Assembly: GCA_015058265.1 (NCBI GenBank)
Contig: SVCR01000042.1
Location: 1 to 9,832, forward strand
DNA length: 9,832 nt
Reading direction: 5' to 3'
Origin: Clostridiales bacterium
Lineage (GTDB): Bacteria; Bacillota_A; Clostridia; Peptostreptococcales; Anaerovoracaceae
The notes under the pieces are model-generated. The model saw nothing but the letters and a program-made list of their open reading frames with translations. It had not been told where the DNA came from and made no database searches. The number at the start of each line of letters is the position of its first letter. Position 1 is the first letter of the stretch. Below are positions 1-5,961 of the stretch, piece by piece. The translations under genes and the position numbers were made by a program.

Positions 1-40
1 CTTGCTCTCTGTCTGAGGCTGTCTGCTGTTTACGTTAAGA

Positions 41-78
41 GGCTGCCACATTTTTTCAAATGCGACAGCCCCTTTTTT
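41..78 (+). terminator. Rho-independent terminator of an upstream plus-strand gene
   Basis: Two 13-base arms (41-53 and 58-70) pair with only two mismatches around a 4-base loop, and a run of six T follows at 73-78. The T-run is only on the plus-strand side, so it ends a transcript entering from the left edge. One plus frame has a stop at 36-38 just before it, which could be the end of that gene, but too little is visible to identify it. From 79 to 185 I see no gene, only a short inverted repeat (GTGCTG / CAGCAC) at 80-92. Confidence 0.75.
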
Positions 79-185
79 CGTGCTGTCAGCACACCAACTT
101 TCTGCAGGAAGAACTATTATTATTTCATAGATTACTTATCTCCATCATGAAGATAACGAGAATAAGGCATCAGAAACAAAGCAGT

Positions 186-389
186 TCAATGGTCCGGAAC
201 GTATTTAATGATATCTTCCACTTTGCACTGATATATCTCACATAAGTCATTTAATGTAACTGTGCTGATTGGAAGATTGTTGCGAATACGGTTAATCGTA
301 GAGCTGCTTATATTATATTTTGTTATCAGCTGATAAGTACTGATACCTGTACGTTTTCTTGTTTCCTCAAATGGCTCGAAAGTGATCAT
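186..389 (-). CDS. Small XRE-family (Cro/CI-type) helix-turn-helix regulator
   Basis: A 67-residue single-domain DNA-binding protein. The pattern ISTYQLITKYNISSSTINRIRNN (roughly residues 16-38, written here as its key parts STYQL, then SSSTINRIR) is the helix-turn-helix with the recognition helix at SSSTINRIR. The tail, with TLNDLCEIYQCKVEDIIKYV, is the usual last helix of the short YozG-like XRE proteins, so the gene appears full length. The ATG at 389 gives the family's usual N-terminus (MITFEPF). There is no other in-frame start between it and the AGGAGG, which lies an unusually long 12 bases upstream. It is transcribed away from the zinc-ribbon gene at 500, and the two share a 110-base region with paired palindromes. 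Inferred role: repressor of itself and of the divergent gene. The ligand or signal is unknown. No terminator is evident downstream. Confidence 0.85.
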   Translation of the reverse strand: MITFEPFEETRKRTGISTYQLITKYNISSSTINRIRNNLPISTVTLNDLCEIYQCKVEDIIKYVPDH

Positions 390-429
390 GACATCAAAGC
401 GCCTCCTAAGGAAACTGTATTTTGATGTC
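390..429 (-). promoter_or_regulatory. Leader hairpin presenting the regulator's ribosome binding site in its loop
   Basis: GACATCAAA at 390-398 and TTTGATGTC at 421-429 are a perfect 9-base inverted repeat 22 bases apart. On the minus transcript the loop carries AGGAGG, and the 3' arm abuts the regulator's ATG. That arm also holds an ATG 7 bases after AGGAGG that opens a two-codon frame (ATG TCA TGA), whose stop overlaps the regulator's start codon. It could be an RNA control hairpin or a DNA operator; the sequence alone does not decide. Confidence 0.45.
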
Positions 430-435
430 CGTTTA

Positions 436-464
436 TTGACTATAGTCTATAAAACGACTATAGT
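436..464 (+). promoter_or_regulatory. Sigma-A promoter of the zinc-ribbon/OB-fold gene
   Basis: TTGACT at 436-441 and TATAGT at 459-464 are separated by exactly 17 bases, and the gene starts 36 bases downstream of the -10 box. The gene's ribosome binding site is GAGG at 489-492, 7 bases before the ATG at 500. Both palindromic boxes lie within this promoter. Confidence 0.7.
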
Positions 465-465
465 T
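438..465. promoter_or_regulatory. Paired ACTATAGT palindromes, probable operator
   Basis: The 8-base palindrome ACTATAGT occurs twice, at 439-446 (within the 10-base palindrome GACTATAGTC) and 457-464. The centres are 18 bases apart, nearly two helical turns, so both copies face the same side of the DNA. The first overlaps the end of the -35 and the spacer; the second covers the -10. This is the expected layout for a repressor site, and the adjacent XRE regulator is the natural candidate to bind it. Binding is inferred. Confidence 0.5.
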
Positions 466-499
466 TTAGTAAGCTATCATTTGAAAGTGAGGTATTCAT

Positions 500-1075
500 A
501 TGGCAAAAGAGAAAATGACAATATGTAAGCATTGCGGAGCTGAAATCGCTGCCGGTGCAAAGACTTGTCCAAAGTGTGGAGGTAAAAACAAAAAGCCAAT
601 TTATAAGAGAGTTTGGTTCTGGATTCTGGTAGCAGTGCTTGTATTAGGTATAGGTGGTGCAGCCGGCGGCTCCGGTGGATCAGATGATTCCAGTACTGCC
701 AGCAGCACTGAACAGTCAGAAGCAGCTACTGAAGAAAAGCAGGAGGAACCTAAAATCGAATATCAGGATGTTTCAGTAGAAACATTATTCGAGGAATTGG
801 ATAATAACGCTATGAATGCAAGCGATAATTACAAAGGACAGTATCTTTCAATAACTGGAGTTCTTGGTACAATCGATTCTAATGGTTCATATTTCGCACT
901 CGAATCAGACAATGATAACTACATGTTCCAGAGTGTAACTTGTTACATAAAGAATGATGAGCAGCTTGAAAAGGTAAAGACTCTCTCAAAAGGTGATACC
1001 ATTACTGTAAAGGGCAAAGTAACCGACGTTGGTGAAGTGCTTGGCTATTATCTTGATATAGACTCAATAGAATAG
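500..1075 (+). CDS. Membrane-anchored zinc-ribbon protein with an OB-fold (tRNA_anti-like) domain
   Basis: 191 residues in four parts. Residues 9-26 are a zinc ribbon (CKHC and CPKC; Cys 9, 12, 23, 26). A basic patch (KNKKPIYKR, 29-37) is followed by one hydrophobic membrane helix (about 38-54). Residues 55-84 are a Gly then Ser/Thr/Glu-rich linker. Residues 86-191 form a beta-rich domain with the pattern of the OB-fold tRNA_anti-like family (YKGQYLSITGVLGTID, then KGDTITVKGKVTDV). The basic patch before the helix suggests the ribbon is cytoplasmic and the OB domain outside. Such proteins are common in gut Clostridia and have no established function. Despite the family name I see no reason to infer tRNA binding. 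The gene has its own promoter and terminator and diverges from the XRE regulator, which probably controls it. The domain reading is by eye; gene reality is near certain. Confidence 0.9.
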   Translation: MAKEKMTICKHCGAEIAAGAKTCPKCGGKNKKPIYKRVWFWILVAVLVLGIGGAAGGSGGSDDSSTASSTEQSEAATEEKQEEPKIEYQDVSVETLFEELDNNAMNASDNYKGQYLSITGVLGTIDSNGSYFALESDNDNYMFQSVTCYIKNDEQLEKVKTLSKGDTITVKGKVTDVGEVLGYYLDIDSIE

Positions 1076-1095
1076 CCGATTTGGCGGTTTTTATA

Positions 1096-1138
1096 ATGGC
1101 ATGGTGGTTTTTCTCCATCATGCCATTTTTCTTTTTTT
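1096..1138 (+). terminator. Rho-independent terminator of the zinc-ribbon gene
   Basis: Arms at 1096-1107 and 1115-1126 pair over 12 bases with a single G-T pair, closed by a 7-base loop. They are followed by a run of 12 bases with 11 T. It starts 20 bases after the stop codon at 1073-1075. Confidence 0.9.
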
Positions 1139-1173
1139 AATCGAAGATTTACTTAATAGTGTATAAACAGCAG

Positions 1174-1287
1174 TTATGAACCCCTTGGAATTACATCTTT
1201 ACAGACTTAGTAAAAATCCATTATTTGATCTGCCGGTGTCTCTATGGCTGCAGAAATGATATCTATATTCTTTTGTAAAACAATAAT
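1174..1287 (-). pseudogene. Possible remnant of a gene end, interrupted by an in-frame stop
   Basis: One minus frame reads coding-like for 38 codons, with one TAA at 1207-1209 inside it and a final TAA at 1174-1176. The stretch before the inner stop contains AAIETPADQIMDFY and the stretch after it VCKDVIPRGS. There is no start codon with a ribosome binding site, and it lies just past the tRNA-unit terminator. On the other strand 1176-1259 could encode 27 residues without a good ribosome binding site. I do not recognise either, and both may be chance. No other gene is seen in 1139-1297. Confidence 0.15.
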
Positions 1288-1297
1288 AGGAAACACG

Positions 1298-1318
1298 AAA
1301 AAAACGGCCTCAGCCGTT
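1298..1318 (-). terminator. Rho-independent terminator of the tRNA-Glu unit
   Basis: On the minus strand AACGGC (1318-1313) pairs with GCCGTT (1308-1303) around a 4-base loop. Seven T in a row (1304-1298) complete it. It lies 77 bases after the tRNA's CCA, so the transcript includes the whole trailer. Confidence 0.85.
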
Positions 1319-1395
1319 CTTTCCGTCTGCCTTCAGAACCATCTCCTGGTGGCATAACCACCTCGGTAGAAGTAAAGGTTCGGATAGGTCTGTCT
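1319..1395 (-). ncRNA. Structured 3' trailer of the tRNA-Glu transcript, possible small RNA
   Basis: Between the tRNA's CCA and the terminator, the minus-strand RNA folds into three nested 5-bp helices. The outer is GAACC (1381-1377) with GGTTC (1340-1336). The middle is CTTCT (1372-1368) with AGGAG (1347-1343), including one G-U pair. The inner is GGTGG (1362-1358) with CCACC (1352-1348) around a 5-base TTATG loop. The middle and inner 3' arms are contiguous and the outer is two bases on. CCG and CGG just outside could add a further pair. An ordinary tRNA trailer is short and unstructured, so this may be a stable RNA released by tRNA 3' processing. One frame across it reads YPNLYFYRGGYATRRWF, then a stop; I have no start codon for it and favour RNA over peptide. 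I do not recognise a named RNA family. Confidence 0.45.
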
Positions 1396-1470
1396 TGGTA
1401 GCGCATTGGGGAATCGAACCCCAGATTCCGCCGTGAGAGGGCGACGTCTTAACCTCTTGACCAATGCGCC
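1396..1470 (-). tRNA. tRNA-Glu, anticodon CTC (reads GAG)
   Basis: The cloverleaf is complete in 75 bases including an encoded CCA (1398-1396). The acceptor arms GGCGCAT (1470-1464) and ATGCGCT (1406-1400) pair over 7 bp with one G-T, and A1399 (plus-strand T) is the discriminator. The anticodon stem TCGCC/GGCGG closes the loop CTCTCAC, giving anticodon CTC. The T-arm is TGGGG-TTCGATT-CCCCA. The D-arm (GGTCAAGAGGTTAAGAC) has the form usual for bacterial tRNA-Glu. Clostridia usually read both Glu codons with a TTC-anticodon tRNA, so this one is probably a second isoacceptor. Confidence 0.96.
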
Positions 1471-1477
1471 ATATTGT

Positions 1478-1496
1478 GCGCTGATTTGTTCAGCGC
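1478..1496 (-). promoter_or_regulatory. 5' leader hairpin of the pre-tRNA
   Basis: GCGCTGA (1496-1490) and TCAGCGC (1484-1478) form a perfect 7-bp stem around a 5-base loop. It begins within a base or two of the predicted transcription start and ends 7 bases before the mature tRNA. It may protect the 5' end or help RNase P processing; that is inference. Confidence 0.55.
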
Positions 1497-1503
1497 AAGT
1501 GTT

Positions 1504-1532
1504 ATTATAGCGGAATCATATTTATTTGTCTA
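1504..1532 (-). promoter_or_regulatory. Sigma-A promoter of tRNA-Glu
   Basis: TAGACA (1532-1527) and a perfect TATAAT (1509-1504) are 17 bases apart, with a predicted start near 1497. It lies between the preA-like stop codon and the tRNA, so the tRNA has its own promoter. Confidence 0.85.
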
Positions 1533-1559
1533 GCACTTTTTATGATTTTTCGAATATAC

Positions 1560-3083
1560 TCAATGGATCAATGACAGTTTTACCGCCTTATCTACTATAC
1601 CGATGGCATTTGCTGAGCAGACCTGTCTGCACAGATGGCAGCCGACGCATTTGCTGCCTATTAGTTTAGGCTTCCGTGTTTCCGTGTCAAATTCTATTGC
1701 CTGATGCCCTCCGTCTCTGCATGAAATATAGCATCTGCCGCAGCCGTTACACTCCTCATAATCGATCACAGGGAAAACGACAATGTCGCGCTCTATGCTG
1801 CTGTGATCTACGACCGTTCTGCTCGCTGCGCCTATCAGATCCTTGAATGAGCTCACGCCCTTGCATCTCAAATATTCTGAAATGCCGGTGATAAGGTCTT
1901 CTATTATCCTGTACCCGTACTGCATCACGGCGGTCGTTATCTGGACACTTCCCGCGCCCAGCATCGCAAACTCCAGAGCATCATACCATGTTTCTATTCC
2001 GCCCATGCCGCTTATGTGCATATCCTTCAAGTCATCATTTCTTGAGATATCAGATATGAATCTCAAAGCAATAGGCTTCACCGCAGGACCTGAGTATCCT
2101 CCGACTATGGACTTGCCCTGAACTTCAGGTTCAGCAACTAAAGTATTTATATTGACTCCGGAGATCGAGTTGATAGTGTTGATGGCGGATATTCCGTCCG
2201 CACCGCCCCTCTTTGCTGCAAGTGCAATAGGAACCATATCTGTGATGTTAGGTGTGAGCTTGGCAAGAACAGGAAGCGATGTACCGCGCTTTACCGCCCG
2301 GGTAAAGCGTTCTACCAGCTCAGCAGACTGACCGATAGTGATCCCCAGATCATCGTTCTCCATATTCGGGCATGAGAAGTTGCACTCTATGATCGAAGCC
2401 CCGGCTTTCTCACACTTCTCCGCAAGACTCGTCCACTCCTCTTCATCCTGTCCCATTATAGATGCTATGATCACCTTCTCAGGAAACTCTTCTTTGAGCT
2501 TTCTGAATATCTGCATATTCTCTTCAACACTGTGGTCAGATAACTGCTCTATGTTCTTGAATCCGCAGAACGCATTAGAATGATTCCGAACGGAAGAGAA
2601 TCTAGGAGATGCTTCGTGCTGAGGGAAGCTGCATATAGTTTTAAATGAGGCTCCTGCCCAACCGGCTTCGAATGCCCGCCTGCACATATCGTATGAGCTG
2701 GCAACCACAGACGAAGACAGCAGGAAAGGATTTTCAAGCCTGATACCGCAGATTTCCGTTGAGATATCCACATCCTCTATAATGTGTCCCGGCAGCAAGT
2801 CTCTGTCTTGCTTTAAAGACATCAGTTCTTCGCGGATCTTGATCGGAACGCCTTCCTCAGTAAGGACACATGCCTTCTCACAAGGAGCGTTGCAATAAGT
2901 GCAGTCGACAGTGTTGATCTGATTGGATGCCCATTTCAGGTTCAGAAAATATAACGATCTGAGGATACCTCCCACTTCAGCCTTCTGCGGGCATGCCTTC
3001 GTACAGAGCGGATCGTGGCACAGCAGACATCTGCTGATCTCAGCTTCATCATATGTCATCTTATATAACAGGTCACTTCTCAT
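1560..3083 (-). CDS. preA: PreA-like Fe-S/flavin enzyme of the dihydropyrimidine dehydrogenase family, with an N-terminal double-cluster domain
   Basis: 507 residues. Residues 19-72 carry eight Cys (19, 22, 27, 31 and 61, 64, 68, 72), as in the N-terminal two-cluster domain of dihydropyrimidine dehydrogenase and PreT. Residues 110-410 are an FMN-binding TIM barrel of the dihydroorotate dehydrogenase superfamily (IECNFSCPN 232-240, LAKLTPNITD 273-282, INTIN 301-305, GGYSGPAVKPIAL 328-340, SGMGGIETW 358-366). Residues 445-489 bind two [4Fe-4S] clusters (CNGCGRC...C and CVGCHLC...C). The known family reduces uracil and thymine in the cytoplasm. The FAD/NAD(P)H domains present in the mammalian enzyme or PreT are missing here and no PreT gene adjoins, so the electron donor and substrate are uncertain. 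Where mammalian enzymes have a catalytic Cys (GLACGQ), this has Ile250 (GITIGQ). The ATG at 3083 is chosen because AAGGAG lies 7 bases upstream; the frame stays open further up, into glpK, but only through the 9-base repeats. Confidence 0.82.
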   Translation of the reverse strand: MRSDLLYKMTYDEAEISRCLLCHDPLCTKACPQKAEVGGILRSLYFLNLKWASNQINTVDCTYCNAPCEKACVLTEEGVPIKIREELMSLKQDRDLLPGHIIEDVDISTEICGIRLENPFLLSSSVVASSYDMCRRAFEAGWAGASFKTICSFPQHEASPRFSSVRNHSNAFCGFKNIEQLSDHSVEENMQIFRKLKEEFPEKVIIASIMGQDEEEWTSLAEKCEKAGASIIECNFSCPNMENDDLGITIGQSAELVERFTRAVKRGTSLPVLAKLTPNITDMVPIALAAKRGGADGISAINTINSISGVNINTLVAEPEVQGKSIVGGYSGPAVKPIALRFISDISRNDDLKDMHISGMGGIETWYDALEFAMLGAGSVQITTAVMQYGYRIIEDLITGISEYLRCKGVSSFKDLIGAASRTVVDHSSIERDIVVFPVIDYEECNGCGRCYISCRDGGHQAIEFDTETRKPKLIGSKCVGCHLCRQVCSANAIGIVDKAVKLSLIH

Positions 3084-3094
3084 CTCGCTGCTCC

Positions 3095-3175
3095 TTTCCG
3101 ATCTACCCGACCTACCCGATCTATTCGGTCTATCCGATCTATCCGGTCTATCCGATCTGTCTGATATTTTCGGTC
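3095..3175 (-). repeat. Ladder of nine 9-base tandem repeats between glpK and preA
   Basis: Read on the minus strand, the unit is GAYCGGRTA. Seven good copies occupy 3157-3095 and two degenerate ones continue to 3175, reaching the glpK stop codon. The last copy (GATCGGAAA) runs into the GGAGC of the preA ribosome binding site. Units differ mainly at two positions (C/T and A/G). The repeat fills almost the whole 91-base gap. There is no start codon in it, so it is probably untranslated, although in the preA frame it would read as Asp/Ser/Arg/Pro repeats. Confidence 0.9.
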
Positions 3176-4659
3176 TATTCGTGGTATGCCATAGTAGCCC
3201 TGACTGCTCTGCGCCATCCGGCAAGTCTCTCCCGCCTCTCCTTCTCTCCAAGTGACGGTCTGAAGGTTCTTGATATCTCTTTGCTGGCAACAATGTCTGC
3301 GAGTCCTTCGTAGTAGCCAACAGCCAGGCCTGCGAGATATGCCGCTCCCAGCGATGTGGACTCGATGGATGCATATCTTACGATATCTACATCCGAAATA
3401 TCCGCCTGGAACTGCATCAGAAGATCATTAAGCGCAGCTCCTCCGTCAACCTTGAGTGATGTTATCTCTCTGCCTGTATCAGCTGCCATAGCTGCCAGAA
3501 GGTCTTCATTCTGATATGCCAGTGACTGCAGTGTCGCTCTTATTATATGTTCACGAGTGGTCCCTCTGGTGATGCCGAACATAGCACCTCTTGCCTCAGG
3601 ATCCCAATACGGCGCTCCAAGTCCGACGAAAGCAGGCACCACATATACCCCGCCTGTATCCGGTACTTCGGCAGCCAGCTCTTCTGATTCAGGTGCACTG
3701 CGGAAGAACTTCATCTGATCCCTCAGCCATTGAACAGCAGCACCGCAAACGAATACAGAACCCTCAAGCGCGTAGCTGACTTTGCCGTTCAAGCCCCAGG
3801 CTATCGTTGTCAGAAGTCCGTTGTTCGAAAAGACAGGCTTCTCTCCGGTATTCAGCAGCAGGAAGTTCCCTGTTCCGTATGTGCTCTTGACATCACCTTC
3901 CTTGAAGCATGCCTCCCCGAACAAAGCCGCCTGCTGGTCGCCGGCAGATCCCGTTATTGCGATAGGTCCGCCGAACAGTTCAGTTATCGTGTCCCCGTAA
4001 TGAGCCGAACACTCTACCGGTTCAGGCAGCATGCACATAGGGATATTGAGCAGGTCACAGAGTTCTTCATCCCATCTTAGCTCATTGATATCGAACAGCA
4101 TCGTCCTGCACGCATTCGAATAGTCAGATACATGGACCTTTCCGCCTGTCATCTTCCATATGAGCCATGTCTCGATCGTCCCGAACAAGAGCTCGCCCTT
4201 TTCAGCTCTCGCCCTGACCCCCGGTACATTGTCGAGGATCCACGCAAGCTTAGTCCCGCTGAAATACGGATCGGCAAGCAGCCCGGTCTTAGCTCTGATC
4301 ATCTCTTCATGCGGCTTGAGTCTGGCCGCATAATCAGCAGTTCTCCTGCACTGCCACACTATAGCATTATATACAGGCTCTCCTGTTTCCTTGTCCCAGA
4401 CGATAGTTGTTTCTCTCTGATTAGTGATCCCGACAGCTGCGATATTCTTGTAAGTCAGCCCGGCTTTCAGCAGAGCCTCCTGGGCTGTACCCATCTGAGA
4501 GGCCCATATTTCCATCGGATCATGTTCCACCCAGCCTTCGTGAGGAAATATCTGCGTGAATTCCTTCTGAACGACACTGATCATCTCGCCGTTCTTGTCA
4601 TATATTATAGTTCTTGAACTGGTCGTTCCCTGATCGAGAGCCATTATGTACTGTTTCAT
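3175..4659 (-). CDS. glpK: Glycerol kinase
   Basis: 494 residues, about the usual family length. It transfers phosphate from ATP to glycerol, giving sn-glycerol-3-phosphate in the cytoplasm. It shows the FGGY-kinase features: DQGTTSSR at 9-16 for phosphate, TNQRET at 79-84 and WQCRR at 102-106 for glycerol, GDQQAALFG at 240-248 with Asp241 as the expected catalytic base, STYGTGNF at 259-266, the [16 protein letters not shown] signature at 343-358, and DGGAALND at 405-412 in the ATP domain. The ATG at 4659 has GGAAGG about 6 bases upstream. It begins 30 bases after hemW stops, so it is probably co-transcribed, and no glycerol transporter or glpD is adjacent. In many Firmicutes a His in the loop before GDQQ is phosphorylated by HPr; at the matching place (about 223-229) this protein reads DTITELF with no His. 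Confidence 0.96.
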   Translation of the reverse strand: MKQYIMALDQGTTSSRTIIYDKNGEMISVVQKEFTQIFPHEGWVEHDPMEIWASQMGTAQEALLKAGLTYKNIAAVGITNQRETTIVWDKETGEPVYNAIVWQCRRTADYAARLKPHEEMIRAKTGLLADPYFSGTKLAWILDNVPGVRARAEKGELLFGTIETWLIWKMTGGKVHVSDYSNACRTMLFDINELRWDEELCDLLNIPMCMLPEPVECSAHYGDTITELFGGPIAITGSAGDQQAALFGEACFKEGDVKSTYGTGNFLLLNTGEKPVFSNNGLLTTIAWGLNGKVSYALEGSVFVCGAAVQWLRDQMKFFRSAPESEELAAEVPDTGGVYVVPAFVGLGAPYWDPEARGAMFGITRGTTREHIIRATLQSLAYQNEDLLAAMAADTGREITSLKVDGGAALNDLLMQFQADISDVDIVRYASIESTSLGAAYLAGLAVGYYEGLADIVASKEISRTFRPSLGEKERRERLAGWRRAVRATMAYHE

Positions 4660-4689
4660 AGAGCCTTCCTTCCGTTTATTCGGGTTTTA

Positions 4690-5961
4690 TCAAACGAAAA
4701 GGGACATTATTCCATTGCTGATATCTATCCCTTCCTCAGTCAGCCTTATCCCCATGTCATCCATGATCATAAGTCCCTGCTTCACATAGTTCTCTGATTC
4801 TGCGCGTGCTTCTGCGAATATCTCCCGGAACACTTTGTCCGCAGCCATATCCGCATACCTCGCAGCCTCTTTATCATCAGCCGCCCGGAGATATGCCGAC
4901 TTCGCTTCGCTGTAAGATATACCTTCTCTCCTCCTCAGGCCTGTGAAGACAGCTTCGCTGATATTGTCGAAAGCAGTATTCCGATGCTCCTCGGAGGCAA
5001 AGCGCCTGCCCTCTGATGCAGCTTTGATGTACTCGTTTATATCTGTAAGCCCGCGGTATCTGATGCCGTCTGCAAATCCGCTGGCACCCAGCCCGAGACC
5101 GATGTAATCAGACATATTCCAATACAGAGAATTATGAGCTGATCTGTATCTTCCGGATAATTCCCGTCCTGATGCACCGAAACCCGGCGCTGTACCTTGC
5201 CTGTCTATACGCGCAAAGTTGCTTATCTCATAGTGCTCATATCCGGCCTCACGCAGGTATCTGCAGACCTTATGGTATGTCGCCCTGTCTTCTTCGTCGG
5301 GTACCTCTGTGAGCTTGCCCCGCTCAGCCATCTTATAGAAGGGAGTTCCCTCTTCAAGCTGCAGGCTGTAGCATGAGATATGTTCAGGCCCGAGGTCAAC
5401 GATCTTCTTCGCGTCAGCCAGCGCATCCTCAGTAGTTTCACCCGGCACGGAAAAAATCAGATCCAGATTGATATTATCAAATCCGGCCTCACGGGCGATC
5501 GAATAGTCCCGCACTACTTCCTCCGCGCTATGGATCCTCCCGAGCAAAGCAAGCCTGTCATCATCCATCGACTGAACGCCCATCGAGAGGCGGTTTATGC
5601 CCATATATTTATAAGCCGACAGCTTTTCCCTTACTTCCCGGTCTTCTGTCCCGAGAGGCCCCGGGTTTGCTTCGATGGTGATCTCAGCTTGAGGCAGGAC
5701 TTTGAAGTTCTTTCGTAATGCATCCATGATGAGTGACAACAAGGATACATCCATGACTGAAGGTGTCCCTCCGCCAAGATACACAGTACTGATCTCTTTT
5801 TCACACGTACTGCCCGCGATCTCTATCTCCCGCATCAGAGCATCCGCGTATTTCCTTCTTAACGCATCATCTGAACTGAACGAGAGAAAAGCACAGTAGT
5901 TGCATTTTCTGACGCAGAACGGGAAATGGATATAAATGCCTGTCTTCCTATCTTCCGTCAT
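4690..5961 (-). CDS. hemW: HemW, radical-SAM haem chaperone (coproporphyrinogen oxidase-like)
   Basis: 423 residues. The radical-SAM cluster motif is CVRKCNYC (Cys 16, 20, 23), with YIHFPF before it and AF after it, the HemW form and not the CxC of true HemN. GGGTPS (63-68) helps bind [25 protein letters not shown] (about 124-145, core GVQS), [10 protein letters not shown] (167-176), [11 protein letters not shown] (199-209), YEISNFA (244-250) and [11 protein letters not shown] (286-296) are family landmarks, followed by the HemN C-terminal domain. HemW is known to bind haem and deliver it to proteins; it was long annotated as an oxygen-independent coproporphyrinogen oxidase. The ATG at 5961 lies inside lepA, a 14-base overlap with no strong ribosome binding site, suggesting coupled translation. 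A longer frame upstream is just lepA shadow. About 20 residues rich in Gly, Arg and Ser (252-274) sit between EISNFAR and HN, where relatives have a short loop. Confidence 0.94.
   Translation of the reverse strand: MTEDRKTGIYIHFPFCVRKCNYCAFLSFSSDDALRRKYADALMREIEIAGSTCEKEISTVYLGGGTPSVMDVSLLSLIMDALRKNFKVLPQAEITIEANPGPLGTEDREVREKLSAYKYMGINRLSMGVQSMDDDRLALLGRIHSAEEVVRDYSIAREAGFDNINLDLIFSVPGETTEDALADAKKIVDLGPEHISCYSLQLEEGTPFYKMAERGKLTEVPDEEDRATYHKVCRYLREAGYEHYEISNFARIDRQGTAPGFGASGRELSGRYRSAHNSLYWNMSDYIGLGLGASGFADGIRYRGLTDINEYIKAASEGRRFASEEHRNTAFDNISEAVFTGLRRREGISYSEAKSAYLRAADDKEAARYADMAADKVFREIFAEARAESENYVKQGLMIMDDMGIRLTEEGIDISNGIMSLFV

Noticed and set aside
60..245. 61-codon plus-strand frame
   Set aside because: It begins inside the terminator hairpin, runs over the end of the regulator gene, and has no ribosome binding site or motif.
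1319..1395. T-box or signal recognition particle RNA in the tRNA trailer
   Set aside because: The T-box GGUGG-containing consensus and the SRP GNRA/GGAAG core are not present in the right arrangement, and the element follows a tRNA instead of preceding a gene.
1514..1547. AATCATA / TATGATT inverted repeat after the preA-like gene as a terminator
   Set aside because: The 7-bp AT-rich stem has a 20-base loop and no following T-run, and it overlaps the tRNA promoter. No convincing terminator for the lepA-preA unit was found.
3095..3175. CRISPR array
   Set aside because: The units are 9 bases, contiguous and without spacers.
3084..3374. Extension of the preA-like frame upstream, through the repeats into glpK
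   Set aside because: The extra 97 codons overlap the real glpK coding sequence and lack a ribosome binding site. The ATG at 3083 has AAGGAG at the right distance and gives the family N-terminus.
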